Shown here in pieces: positions 35,200 to 43,396 of a stretch of 64,000 bases of DNA. The stretch spans positions 45,460 through 109,459 of the forward strand of contig CAYJLV010000008.1 of assembly GCA_964371405.1 (NCBI GenBank), given 5' to 3'. Position 1 is the stretch's first letter; every line of letters begins with the position of its first letter. Below the pieces are notes generated by a model, which saw only the letters and a list, made by a program, of their open reading frames with translations, searched no databases and had not been told where the DNA came from. Source of the DNA: JAMHWF01 sp964371405. GTDB lineage: Bacteria; Pseudomonadota; Gammaproteobacteria; Burkholderiales; Burkholderiaceae_C. The position numbers and the translations under genes were made by a program.

Positions 35200-35811
35200 G
35201 TGCTTGGCATTGCCGACTATGGCGCGTTCTGCGCGGCCATCCTGATCTTCCTCGCGCTCCCGGGCCCGGGCACGTTCGCCTTGCTGACCTCGACCGCCAA
35301 GGGCGGCTGGCATGCCGGCGCGGCGGCGACGATCGGCGTGATCGTGGGTGACCAAGTGCTGCTGTGGTGCGCCGTGGCCGGTGTCGCCGCGCTGCTGGCC
35401 GCCAACCCGGCGTGGTTCAGTGCGATCCAGTACCTCGGTGCGGCGTACCTGGTCTGGATCGGATTGCGGCTGCTGTTCGCCCGCGGGGGCAGCGCCGCGC
35501 CGGTGCGCATCGAATCTCGCCACTATGCGCGCCAGTCCTTTCTGATCACCTTGCTGAATCCGAAGGCCATCGTCTTCTACATGGCCTTCTTTCCGCTCTT
35601 CATCGAGCCGGCGACGCACCGGGGCGTCGTCACGTTCGCCGCAATGGCCGCGACGATCGCGGGGCTGACGCTGGTTTACGGCTTTGCGCTGTGTGCCTTC
35701 GCACATGCCGTCGGCGAGCGCGTTCGCACCCATCGCCGGCTGGCGCGCGGTCTGGAGCGCGTCGCGGGCGTGAGCCTTGTCGGCTTCGGCATCAAGCTCG
35801 GTTCGCAATAG
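35200..35811 (+). CDS. LysE-family amino acid exporter
   Basis: 203 residues with six predicted membrane helices and the LysE/RhtB pattern: FLALPGPGTFALLTSTAKGG near the start (the PGP turn), AYLVWIGLRLLFA, and FLITLLNPKAIVFYMAFFP. It should export an amino acid or derivative across the inner membrane; the substrate cannot be told. The GTG at 35200 has GGAG six bases upstream and begins just before helix 1; a TTG at 35119 would add 27 unlikely residues. It lies between rsmG and parA and 11 bases before parA. Confidence 0.86.
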   Translation: MLGIADYGAFCAAILIFLALPGPGTFALLTSTAKGGWHAGAAATIGVIVGDQVLLWCAVAGVAALLAANPAWFSAIQYLGAAYLVWIGLRLLFARGGSAAPVRIESRHYARQSFLITLLNPKAIVFYMAFFPLFIEPATHRGVVTFAAMAATIAGLTLVYGFALCAFAHAVGERVRTHRRLARGLERVAGVSLVGFGIKLGSQ

Positions 35812-35822
35812 GGGCGCTGTGG

Positions 35823-36593
35823 ATGGCACGCATTTTCTGCATCGCGAACCAGAAGGGCGGGGTCGGCAAGACGACCACGACGGTCAATCTGGCAGCCGGA
35901 CTGGCGCGTGTCGGACAACGGGTGTTGGTTGTCGATCTGGATCCGCAAGGCAATGCCACCATGGGTTCCGGGGTCGACAAGCGCTCACTCACTTCTAGCA
36001 TCTACGACGTGCTGCTCGAGGCGGCGAGCATCCCCGAAGTGCGTCGACGCAGCGAGAAGGGCGGCTACGACGTGGTACCGGCCAACCGCGAACTCGCGGG
36101 CGCGGAGGTCGAACTCGTCGATCTGGAGCGGCGCGAAAAGCGACTGAAAGCGGCGCTGCTATCCATCGAGAACGACTATGACTTCGTGTTGATCGATTGC
36201 CCGCCATCGCTCAGCCTGCTGACGCTCAACGGCCTGTGCAGCGCGCACGGTGTCATCGTGCCGATGCAGTGCGAATACTTCGCGCTCGAAGGCCTGAGCG
36301 ACCTCGTCAACACCATCAAGCAGGTGCACGCCAACCTGAATCCCGACCTGCAGATCATCGGCCTGCTGCGCGTCATGTTCGATCCGCGCATCACGCTGCA
36401 GCAACAAGTCAGCGAGCAGCTGAAGTCGCACTTCGGCCACAAGGTGTTCGACACCGTCATTCCGCGCAACGTGCGGCTCGCCGAGGCGCCGAGCTATGGC
36501 ATGCCGGGTGTCGTCTTCGACCCGGGCTCGAAGGGCGCGCAAGCCTTTGTCGAGTTCGCGCACGAAATGGTGCGTCGGCTCGACGAAATGTGA
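35823..36593 (+). CDS. parA: Chromosome-partitioning ATPase ParA
   Basis: 256 residues. Deviant Walker A KGGVGKTT at 11-18, Walker A-prime VVDLDPQGNAT, Walker B DFVLIDCPPSL, typical of Soj/ParA. It binds the nucleoid in its ATP dimer form and moves ParB-parS complexes apart. No N-terminal DNA-binding domain, as expected for chromosomal type. Two parS sites lie upstream in rsmG and mnmG; parB is downstream, separated by a small hydrolase gene. Confidence 0.96.
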   Translation: MARIFCIANQKGGVGKTTTTVNLAAGLARVGQRVLVVDLDPQGNATMGSGVDKRSLTSSIYDVLLEAASIPEVRRRSEKGGYDVVPANRELAGAEVELVDLERREKRLKAALLSIENDYDFVLIDCPPSLSLLTLNGLCSAHGVIVPMQCEYFALEGLSDLVNTIKQVHANLNPDLQIIGLLRVMFDPRITLQQQVSEQLKSHFGHKVFDTVIPRNVRLAEAPSYGMPGVVFDPGSKGAQAFVEFAHEMVRRLDEM

Positions 36594-36625
36594 GCATCAT
36601 GCACCGCAAGGGGAGCATTCGCCCG

Positions 36626-37168
36626 ATGAAGGTGCTGATCCTGCCCGGCTGGCACGACTCAGGCCCGCAGCACTGGCAAAGCGAGTGGGAGCGCTTGCAC
36701 GGGGACCGGCGCGTCGAGCAGGACGATTGGCTCTGGCCCAAACGCGGCGACTGGATGGCGCGGCTCGACGAAGTGCTGCTGGCCGAATCGGCGCCCGTCG
36801 CTCTCGTGGCGCACAGCCTGGGCTGTCAGCTCGTGGCGGCCTGGGCCGCGCACACGCGCCACGCCGCGCGCGTCGGCGCAGCGATGCTCGTGGCGCCGCC
36901 CGATGCCGAGCGGGCGGACACTCCGCCGAGCGTTGCGAGTTGGCGGCCGATCGTGCGTCGGCGCCTGCCGTTTGCCAGCCTCGTCGTCGCCAGCAGCGAC
37001 GACGCGCACTGCGAGCCCGGACGCGCGCGCGCCATGGCGCTCGATTGGGGCAGCGAGTTCGTCGATGCCGGACCCCGCGGGCACCTCAATGCCGAATCGG
37101 GCCTCGGCGCCTGGCCCGAGGGCCGCGCCTTGCTGGCGCGCCTCATTGCGCGGGTTGGCGCGGACTGA
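36626..37168 (+). CDS. RBBP9/YdeN-type alpha/beta hydrolase
   Basis: 180 residues. It opens MKVLILPGWHDSGPQHWQS, the family signature, with the nucleophile elbow HSLGCQ (Ser) and a catalytic His in PRGHLNAESG; the Asp is probably in VVASSDDAHC. A cytoplasmic serine hydrolase of unknown substrate. The ATG at 36626 is favoured because GGGGAG lies before it; an ATG nine codons earlier lacks a ribosome site. It is inserted between parA (32 bases) and parB (31 bases) in the same direction, so it is probably co-expressed with the partition genes. Confidence 0.88.
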   Translation: MKVLILPGWHDSGPQHWQSEWERLHGDRRVEQDDWLWPKRGDWMARLDEVLLAESAPVALVAHSLGCQLVAAWAAHTRHAARVGAAMLVAPPDAERADTPPSVASWRPIVRRRLPFASLVVASSDDAHCEPGRARAMALDWGSEFVDAGPRGHLNAESGLGAWPEGRALLARLIARVGAD

Positions 37169-37199
37169 GCAACGAAATACAGAGGAGCAGCGAACCACG

Positions 37200-38084
37200 A
37201 TGGCGACCAGGAAACTCAAGGGCCTCGGGCTCGGTCTCGAAGCCTTGCTCGGGCCCACAGTGGTCGATGCCCCGCCCACGCCTGCCGGCGCGCCGCGCGA
37301 GCTGCCGATCGACCGGCTGCAGCCCGGCAAGTACCAGCCGCGCATGCGCATGGACGAAGGCGCGCTGCACGAACTGGCGCAGAGCATCAAGAGCCAGGGC
37401 GTGATGCAGCCGGTGCTCGTGCGCCCGCTCGATGGCCAGCGCTGGGAGATCATCGCTGGCGAGCGGCGCGTGCGCGCGGCGCGTCTTGCAGGGTTGAGCG
37501 AGGTGCCGGTGCTCGTCAAGGCCGTGTCCGACGACGTGGCGGCCGTGATGGCGCTGATCGAGAACATCCAGCGCGAAGACCTGAATCCGCTCGAAGAGGC
37601 TCAGGGTCTGCAGCGCCTGACGCACGAGTTCGGCCTGACGCACGAGCAGGCCGCGCAGGCCGTGGGTCGCTCGCGCAGCGCGGCGTCGAACCTGCTGCGG
37701 CTGCTGCAGCTCGCGCCGCCGGTGCAGCAGATGCTGATGGCCGGAGACCTCGACATGGGTCACGCGCGAGCGCTGCTCCCGCTGGAGCGCGCAAGGCAGA
37801 TCACGTGCGCGAACGAGATCGTGGCGCGCCGGCTCAGCGTGCGCGAGACTGAGCACCTGGTCGCGCGCCAGTCCGTACCGGGTGCTCCGCGCAACGGTTC
37901 GCAACGCACGAGCAAGGCCAAGTCGCGGGATCTGTTGCGTCTCGAAGAGCAGTTGTCGGACCGCCTGACGGCACCCGTCGAGATCCGCATGCGCAAGCGC
38001 GGCGAGCGGGGCGAGGTGTCGATCGCCTTCGGCTCGCTCGACGAACTCAATGGCCTGCTCGACAAGCTCGGCGTCGAGCCTTGA
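37200..38084 (+). CDS. parB: Chromosome-partitioning protein ParB
   Basis: 294 residues. The N-terminal LGLGLEALLG is the ParA-stimulating segment; the ParB/Srx CTPase domain has GVMQPVLVR and GERRVRAA (residues 87-94), then ENIQREDLNPLEEA; the helix-turn-helix DNA-binding part includes THEQAAQAVGRSRSAASNLLRL. The C-terminal dimer domain ends LDELNGLLDKLG. It binds the parS sites at 34084 and 35008 and slides as a CTP clamp. GAGGAG precedes the ATG. Confidence 0.96.
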   Translation: MATRKLKGLGLGLEALLGPTVVDAPPTPAGAPRELPIDRLQPGKYQPRMRMDEGALHELAQSIKSQGVMQPVLVRPLDGQRWEIIAGERRVRAARLAGLSEVPVLVKAVSDDVAAVMALIENIQREDLNPLEEAQGLQRLTHEFGLTHEQAAQAVGRSRSAASNLLRLLQLAPPVQQMLMAGDLDMGHARALLPLERARQITCANEIVARRLSVRETEHLVARQSVPGAPRNGSQRTSKAKSRDLLRLEEQLSDRLTAPVEIRMRKRGERGEVSIAFGSLDELNGLLDKLGVEP

Positions 38085-38165
38085 ACAGCGCTCTCTTGCG
38101 TGACGTGCGGAACTAGATTGCGTGAATACGTTCTCTTTCGTGTGGATGTCGGCCGGAGGGTATCG

Positions 38166-38181
38166 AGGCACGTTACTTGCT
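38166..38181 (+). promoter_or_regulatory. Sigma-54 (RpoN) promoter for prkA-yeaH-spoVR
   Basis: AGGCACGTTACTTGCT matches the -24/-12 consensus TGGCACG-N4-TTGCT at every position but the first. The invariant GG (38167-38168) and GC (38179-38180) are exactly ten bases apart. The predicted start is near 38192, giving a leader of about 214 bases. The E. coli homologue yeaGH is known to be under NtrC/sigma-54 control, which supports the call. I did not find clear activator-binding sites upstream. Confidence 0.8.
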
Positions 38182-38231
38182 GAAATCGAGCGCTGAGGTA
38201 AGGTTGCAAGTAGCGCGGTGAAGACCGCCCT

Positions 38232-38345
38232 GATCCCGGCTTCAGCCGGGGTCGAAGCGTTCAAGCTTGTACAAGCGTGTTGCTGATTGGCAGGAAAGCT
38301 CTGATGGAGCCCCCGGCATTCGAGGGCGGGACTTCATCAGAACTT
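38232..38345 (+). promoter_or_regulatory. Folded 5' leader of the prkA operon
   Basis: Two stem-loops lie in the predicted leader. The first (38232-38253) pairs GATCCCGGC with GCCGGGGTC (one G-T pair) around TTCA. The second (38296-38345) pairs TCTGATG (38300-38306) with CATCAGA (38335-38341), extended by AAG/CTT across one mismatch and with an inner GCCC/GGGC pair. Neither has a T tract, and the ribosome site is outside both. Confidence 0.45.
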
Positions 38346-38405
38346 CCCAGGCGGTGGCGGGGCTGATCCCCGGCGGCGCCTTCCTGATGCACAGGAGATC
38401 GGCAC

Positions 38406-40328
38406 ATGGACGTGATCAGCAATTTCGCCGCGCGCTACGAGCGCGGTCGCGAAGAAGAGCTCACGCTCGAGGAATACCTCGAGGAGTGCAAGCGCAATCC
38501 GCTGGCGTATGCCACCGCTGCCGAGCGCATGCTCAAGGCGATCGGCGAGCCGCAACAGATCGACACGCGCAACGAGCCGCGCATGTCGCGGCTGTTCGCC
38601 AACAAGGTCATCAAGGTCTATCCGGCGTTCGCCGAGTTCTACGGCATGGAGGACTCGATCGAACAGGTCGTGAGCTACTTCCGCCATGCCGCACAGGGAC
38701 TCGAGGAGCGCAAGCAGATCCTCTACCTGCTGGGTCCCGTCGGTGGCGGCAAGAGCTCGATCGCCGAGCGCTTGAAGCAGCTGATGCAGGACGTGCCGTT
38801 CTACGCGATCAAGGGCTCGCCGGTGAACGAGTCGCCGCTCGGCCTGTTCGATGCCCTCGAGGACGGCCCGATCCTCGAGAAGGAGTACGGCATCCCGGTG
38901 CGCTACCTCAACCGCATCCTGTCGCCGTGGGCCGTCAAGCGGCTCGAGGAATACGGCGGCGACATCCGGCGCTTCAAGGTCGTCAAGCGCCACCCGTCGA
39001 TCCTCAAGCAGGTCGGCATCTCGAAGACGGAGCCCGGCGACGAGAACAACCAGGACATCTCATCGCTGGTCGGCAAGGTCGATATCCGCCGCCTCGAAAC
39101 CTATGCGCAGGACGACCCCGACGCCTACAGCTATTCCGGCGGCCTGTGCCTGGCCAACCAGGGCCTGCTCGAGTTCGTCGAGATGTTCAAGGCGCCGATC
39201 AAGGTGCTGCATCCGCTGCTGACGGCGACGCAGGAAGGCAACTTCAAGGGCACCGAAGGGTTCGGTGCGATCCCGTTCGACGGCATCGTCCTCGCGCACA
39301 GCAACGAGAGCGAGTGGAAGAGCTTCCGCAACAACAAGAACAATGAAGCCTTCCTCGACCGCATCTACATCGTCAAGGTGCCGTACTGCCTGCGTGTGAG
39401 CGAAGAAGTCAAGATCTACGAGAAGTTGCTGCGCACTTCGTCGCTCGCCAACGCGACCTGTGCGCCCGGTACGCTGAAGATGATGAGCCAGTTCGCCGTG
39501 CTGACGCGTCTCAAGGAACCCGAGAACTCGTCGCTGTTCTCGAAGATGCTCGTCTACGACGGCGAGAACCTCAAGGACACTGACCCGCGCGCCAAGAGCT
39601 TCCAGGAGTACCGCGACTTCGCCGGTGTCGACGAGGGCATGAGCGGCATCTCGACGCGTTTTGCCTACAAGATCATCTCGAAGGTCTTCAACTTCGACTC
39701 CAGCGAAATCGCCGCCAACCCGGTGCACCTGATGTACGTGCTCGAGCAGCAGATCGAGCGCGAACAGTTCCCGCCCGAGACGGAGCAGAAGTACCTGGCC
39801 TTCATCAAGGAGCACCTGGCGACGCGCTACGCCGAGTTCATCGGCAAGGAGATCCAGACCGCGTACCTCGAGAGCTACAGCGAGTACGGCCAGAACATCT
39901 TCGACCGCTACGTCACCTACGCCGACTACTGGATCCAGGACCACGAGTACCGCGACACCGACACCGGCGAGGTCTTCGACAGGGGTTCGCTGAACGCCGA
40001 GCTCGAGAAGATCGAAAAGCCCGCCGGCATCGCGAACCCGAAGGACTTCCGCAACGAGATCGTCAACTTCGTGCTGCGCGCGCGCGCCAGCAACCACGGC
40101 AAGAACCCGCTGTGGACGAGCTACGAGAAGCTGCGCACCGTGATCGAGAAGAAGATGTTCTCCAACACGGAAGAGCTGCTGCCCGTGATCAGCTTCAACG
40201 CCAAGGCGAGCGCCGACGAGGCCAAGAAGCACGAGGACTTCGTGACGCGCATGGTCGCCAAGGGCTACACGCCCAAGCAGGTGCGCCTGCTGTGCGAGTG
40301 GTACCTGCGCGTTCGCAAGAGCTCATGA
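38406..40328 (+). CDS. prkA: PrkA-family serine protein kinase (YeaG type)
   Basis: 640 residues, the usual length. Walker A GPVGGGKS at residues 110-117 belongs to the N-terminal AAA domain; the C-terminal PrkA domain follows. E. coli YeaG and B. subtilis PrkA are autophosphorylating kinases linked to nutrient starvation and sporulation respectively; some reports find ATP-dependent protease activity instead. First gene of prkA-yeaH-spoVR, the conserved three-gene stress module. Regulated, by sequence, from the sigma-54 promoter about 240 bases upstream. AGGAG precedes the ATG. Confidence 0.95.
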   Translation: MDVISNFAARYERGREEELTLEEYLEECKRNPLAYATAAERMLKAIGEPQQIDTRNEPRMSRLFANKVIKVYPAFAEFYGMEDSIEQVVSYFRHAAQGLEERKQILYLLGPVGGGKSSIAERLKQLMQDVPFYAIKGSPVNESPLGLFDALEDGPILEKEYGIPVRYLNRILSPWAVKRLEEYGGDIRRFKVVKRHPSILKQVGISKTEPGDENNQDISSLVGKVDIRRLETYAQDDPDAYSYSGGLCLANQGLLEFVEMFKAPIKVLHPLLTATQEGNFKGTEGFGAIPFDGIVLAHSNESEWKSFRNNKNNEAFLDRIYIVKVPYCLRVSEEVKIYEKLLRTSSLANATCAPGTLKMMSQFAVLTRLKEPENSSLFSKMLVYDGENLKDTDPRAKSFQEYRDFAGVDEGMSGISTRFAYKIISKVFNFDSSEIAANPVHLMYVLEQQIEREQFPPETEQKYLAFIKEHLATRYAEFIGKEIQTAYLESYSEYGQNIFDRYVTYADYWIQDHEYRDTDTGEVFDRGSLNAELEKIEKPAGIANPKDFRNEIVNFVLRARASNHGKNPLWTSYEKLRTVIEKKMFSNTEELLPVISFNAKASADEAKKHEDFVTRMVAKGYTPKQVRLLCEWYLRVRKSS

Positions 40329-40374
40329 GCCTCGGGTGACCGAATCCTCCGCGCCGTCGCACCGGACCACAGGC

Positions 40375-41673
40375 ATGCTGCAGCACATCATCGACCGGCG
40401 GCTCGCGGGCAAGAACAAGTCCATCGGCAACCGCGAGCGCTTCCTGCGCCGCTACAAGGACAAGATCCGCGACGCGGTGCGCCGCGCCGTCGACGGCCGC
40501 GGCATCCGCGACATGCAGCAGGGCGAGGACATCCACATCCCCAAGCGCGACATCGCCGAGCCCGTGTTCGGCCACGCGCAGGGCGGCGTGCGCGAGACCG
40601 TGCATCCCGGCAACCAGGAGTACGTGCGCGGTGACCGGATCGCGCGGCCCAAAGGCGGCGGCGGCGCGGGTGGCGGCAGCCAGGCCAGCGATTCTGGCGA
40701 GGGCGAGGACGACTTCGTCTTCCACCTGACGAAGGAAGAGTTCATGCAGGTCTTCTTCGACGATCTGGCGCTGCCGAACCTGGCGCGCACCCAGCTCGCC
40801 GAGACGCCCGAGTGGAAGACGCAGCGTGCCGGCTTCACGAGCGACGGCATGCCGACCAACCTGCACGTCGTGCGCTCGATGAAGGGCGCGATCGGCCGGC
40901 GCATCGCCGTCGGTGCCGGCACGCGCGGCGAGTTGCGCGAGCTCGAGCAGCGCCTGAAGGCGCTCCTCGAGCAACCCAAGCCCGCGGCCGGAACGCCAGA
41001 GCTCGAGTTGCGCCTGGGCGAGATCAAGGAACTGGAGGCGCGCATCGAGCAGCTGCGGGCGCGCGTCGGCCGCATCCCCTACCTCGATCCGATCGACCTG
41101 CGTTTCCGCAACCGGGTGCGCGTGCCGGTGCCGACCAGCAAGGCCGTGATGTTCTGCCTGATGGACGTCTCGGGCTCGATGGACGAGTCACGCAAGGATC
41201 TGGCCAAGCGATTCTTCATCCTGCTTTATCTCTTCCTGACGCGGCACTACGAGAAGATCGACCTCATCTTCATCCGCCACCACACGCAGGCGCAGGAGGT
41301 CGACGAGCAGAACTTCTTCCACGCCACCGAGACGGGCGGCACTGTCGTGTCGAGCGCGCTCGTGCTGATGGAAGAAATCATCCGCGCGCGCTACCCGAGC
41401 AGCGAGTGGAACATCTACGGCGCGCAGGCGAGCGACGGCGACAACTGGCATCACGACAGCGGCCGCTGCCGCGAACTGCTGGCGCAGCAGATCCTGCCGC
41501 TGTGCCGCTACTTCGCCTACGTGCAGGTGGCCGAGGAAGAACAGAACCTGTGGGACGAGTACGCGCAGCTCGCCGGCGAGAACCGCGTCTTCGCGATGCG
41601 CAAGGTGACCGACGCCGCGAACATCTACCCCGTCTTCCGCGATCTGTTCAAGAAGGAAGGAGCACCCGCATGA
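40375..41673 (+). CDS. yeaH: YeaH/YhbH-family protein (DUF444)
   Basis: 432 residues, close to E. coli YeaH. The start MLQHIIDRRLAGKNKS aligns with the known N-terminus, so the ATG at 40375 is preferred over an in-frame GTG at 40336. A glycine-rich linker (PKGGGGAGGGS) follows the first conserved block HPGNQEYVRGDRI. The C-terminal half is a VWA-like domain with metal site LMDVSGSMDES. It works with PrkA in an undefined stress process. Its stop overlaps the start of a 45-codon linker ORF (ATGA), which in turn overlaps spoVR. Confidence 0.93.
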   Translation: MLQHIIDRRLAGKNKSIGNRERFLRRYKDKIRDAVRRAVDGRGIRDMQQGEDIHIPKRDIAEPVFGHAQGGVRETVHPGNQEYVRGDRIARPKGGGGAGGGSQASDSGEGEDDFVFHLTKEEFMQVFFDDLALPNLARTQLAETPEWKTQRAGFTSDGMPTNLHVVRSMKGAIGRRIAVGAGTRGELRELEQRLKALLEQPKPAAGTPELELRLGEIKELEARIEQLRARVGRIPYLDPIDLRFRNRVRVPVPTSKAVMFCLMDVSGSMDESRKDLAKRFFILLYLFLTRHYEKIDLIFIRHHTQAQEVDEQNFFHATETGGTVVSSALVLMEEIIRARYPSSEWNIYGAQASDGDNWHHDSGRCRELLAQQILPLCRYFAYVQVAEEEQNLWDEYAQLAGENRVFAMRKVTDAANIYPVFRDLFKKEGAPA

Positions 41674-41807
41674 GCCCCGCCCGGCCGCCCGAAGGGGCTC
41701 ATTCCCGCTTGGCGGGACGTGCCGAAGGCCTTGGGGGGGCACCAATGAGCCGCCGGGCCGCACCCGGGCGAGTTCCGCAGACCGTCAGGCCGGAGGATGA
41801 GCGATGA
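41670..41807 (+). CDS. Linker ORF of 45 codons bridging yeaH and spoVR
   Basis: An ATG at 41670 overlaps the yeaH stop (ATGA), and the frame ends at a TGA (41805-41807) that overlaps the spoVR ATG (ATGA). The peptide begins MSPARPPEGAHSRLAGRAEG and is Arg/Gly/Pro-rich with no fold. Its last 20 codons are a separate ATG-initiated unit (41745-41807) found again at 61170-61232. It is more likely a coupling device built from dispersed repeats than a functional protein. Confidence 0.4.
   Translation: MSPARPPEGAHSRLAGRAEGLGGAPMSRRAAPGRVPQTVRPEDER
41745..41807 (+). repeat. 63-base leader ORF repeat, copy 1 (before spoVR)
   Basis: It encodes MSRRAAPGRVPQTVRPEDER and stops exactly on the spoVR start (ATGA). 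The first 17 bases are identical to copy 2 at 61170-61232, both copies have exactly 21 codons including the stop, and both carry GGAGG near the end, which serves as the ribosome site of the next gene. Confidence 0.8.
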
Positions 41808-43369
41808 GCCGCAGGGCCCTGCTGTCGAAATCGGCGCTGCGCGCGCCGCTGCCACCGCCCGAGCGCGCCGGCGAGCCGCTGCCGTCGCCGAGCGACTGGT
41901 CGTTCGAGTTGATCGAGCGCTATCACGAGATCATCAAGGCCACCGCCGCGCGCTATGGCCTCGACACCTACCCGAACCAGCTCGAGATCATCACGGCCGA
42001 GCAGATGATGGATGCCTATGCGTCGGTCGGCATGCCGGTCAACTACCGCCACTGGAGCTACGGCAAGGAGTTCATCTCCACCGAGAAGAACTACCGCCGC
42101 GGCCACATGGGGCTGGCCTACGAGATCGTCATCAACGCCGACCCCTGCATCAGCTACCTGATGGAGGAGAACACGATGGCGATGCAGGCGCTCGTCATCG
42201 CGCACGCCGCCTACGGCCACAACTCCTTCTTCAAGGGCAACTACCTGTTCCGCATGTGGACCGATGCGTCGTCGATCATCGACTACCTCGTCTACGCGAA
42301 GAACTACGTCGCCGAGTGCGAAGAGCGCCACGGCATGGACGCCGTCGAGGAACTGCTCGACAGCTGCCATGCGCTGATGAACCACGGTGTCGACCGCTAC
42401 CGCCGCCCGAGCAAGCTCAGCCTCGCCCAGGAGCAGGTCCGCCGCACCGAGCGCGAGGCCTACGCGCAGCGCCAGGTCAACGACATGTGGCGCACGCTGC
42501 CGCGCAAGGCCGAGAAGGCCGCTGAAGGCAAGGAGTCGCGGCGCTTTCCCGAGGAGCCGCAGGAGAACCTGCTCTACTTCATCGAGAAGAACGCGCCGCT
42601 GCTCGAGCCGTGGCAGCGCGAGGTGGTGCGCATCGTGCGCAAGGTGGCGCAGTATTTCTATCCGCAGCGCCAGACCCAGGTGATGAACGAAGGCTGGGCC
42701 ACGTTCTGGCACCACCGCCTGCTCAATACGATGTACGACGACGGCCACCTCGGCGACGGCATGATGATCGAGTGGCTGAAGTCGCATGCCAACGTGATCT
42801 ACCAGCCGCCGGTCGGTCACAAGGCCTACAGCGGCATCAACCCGTATGCGCTCGGCTTCGCGATGTACACCGACCTCAAGCGTATCTGCGAGAAGCCGAC
42901 CGAAGAGGACCGCCACTGGTTCCCCGACATCGCCGGCGCCGACTGGTTGCCCACGCTCGACCACGCGATGCGCAACTTCAAGGACGAGAGCTTCATCGGC
43001 CAGTTCCTGTCGCCGCGGCTGATGCGCGAGTTCCGCTTCTTCTCGGTGCTCGACGACGAGAAGGAGCGCGAGCTCGAGATCGCCGCGATCCACGATGACG
43101 CCGGCTACCGTCACGTGCGCGAGGCGCTGTCGCGTCAGTACGACCTCGGCACGCGCGAGCCCAACATCCAGGTCTGGAGCGTCAACCTGCGCGGCGACCG
43201 TTCGCTGACGCTGCGCCACGCGCAGCACAACGACCGGCCGCTCGCCGACAGTGCCCAGGAGGTACTCAAGCACGTCGGCCGCCTGTGGGGCTTCGGGGTG
43301 CACCTCGAGAGCGTCGACGCCGCCGGCGAGGTGAAGAAGCGCTGGTCGGTCAGCCCGCCCGAGCCCTGA
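41804..43369 (+). CDS. spoVR: SpoVR-family protein
   Basis: 521 residues, family length (E. coli YcgB). Recognisable blocks are DWSFELIERYHEIIKATAAR, LEIITAEQMMDAYASVGMP, YRHWSYGKEF, and MNEGWATFWHHRLL. A cytoplasmic protein of unknown biochemistry, involved in spore cortex formation in Bacillus but widespread in non-sporulating bacteria with prkA and yeaH. The ATG at 41804 is served by GGAGG inside the upstream repeat. Third gene of the sigma-54 operon. Confidence 0.95.
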   Translation: MSRRALLSKSALRAPLPPPERAGEPLPSPSDWSFELIERYHEIIKATAARYGLDTYPNQLEIITAEQMMDAYASVGMPVNYRHWSYGKEFISTEKNYRRGHMGLAYEIVINADPCISYLMEENTMAMQALVIAHAAYGHNSFFKGNYLFRMWTDASSIIDYLVYAKNYVAECEERHGMDAVEELLDSCHALMNHGVDRYRRPSKLSLAQEQVRRTEREAYAQRQVNDMWRTLPRKAEKAAEGKESRRFPEEPQENLLYFIEKNAPLLEPWQREVVRIVRKVAQYFYPQRQTQVMNEGWATFWHHRLLNTMYDDGHLGDGMMIEWLKSHANVIYQPPVGHKAYSGINPYALGFAMYTDLKRICEKPTEEDRHWFPDIAGADWLPTLDHAMRNFKDESFIGQFLSPRLMREFRFFSVLDDEKERELEIAAIHDDAGYRHVREALSRQYDLGTREPNIQVWSVNLRGDRSLTLRHAQHNDRPLADSAQEVLKHVGRLWGFGVHLESVDAAGEVKKRWSVSPPEP

Positions 43370-43372
43370 AGG

Positions 43373-43395
43373 CCGGCGCCCGGGCACGGCGCCGG
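43373..43395. terminator. Hairpin between converging spoVR and flavoenzyme genes
   Basis: CCGGCGCC (43373-43380) pairs perfectly with GGCGCCGG (43388-43395) around a 7-base loop, in the 27 bases between the two stop codons. No T tract. Likely a shared weak terminator. Confidence 0.5.
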
Positions 43396-43396
43396 A

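Larger units (their letters stand above)
38085..38405 (+). other. 321-base intergenic region upstream of prkA
   Basis: No gene was recognised. It contains a sigma-54-type promoter at 38166-38181 and a folded leader (38232-38345), listed separately, and ends with an AGGAG ribosome site about 11 bases before the prkA ATG. No convincing terminator for parB was found. Confidence 0.5.

Noticed and set aside
38085..38165. A terminator for parB
   Set aside because: No hairpin followed by T residues could be found; the stem at 38232-38253 lies after the sigma-54 promoter and has no T tract.
40336..40374. GTG at 40336 as the yeaH start
   Set aside because: It would add 13 residues before MLQHIIDRRLAGKNKS, which already aligns with the known family N-terminus.
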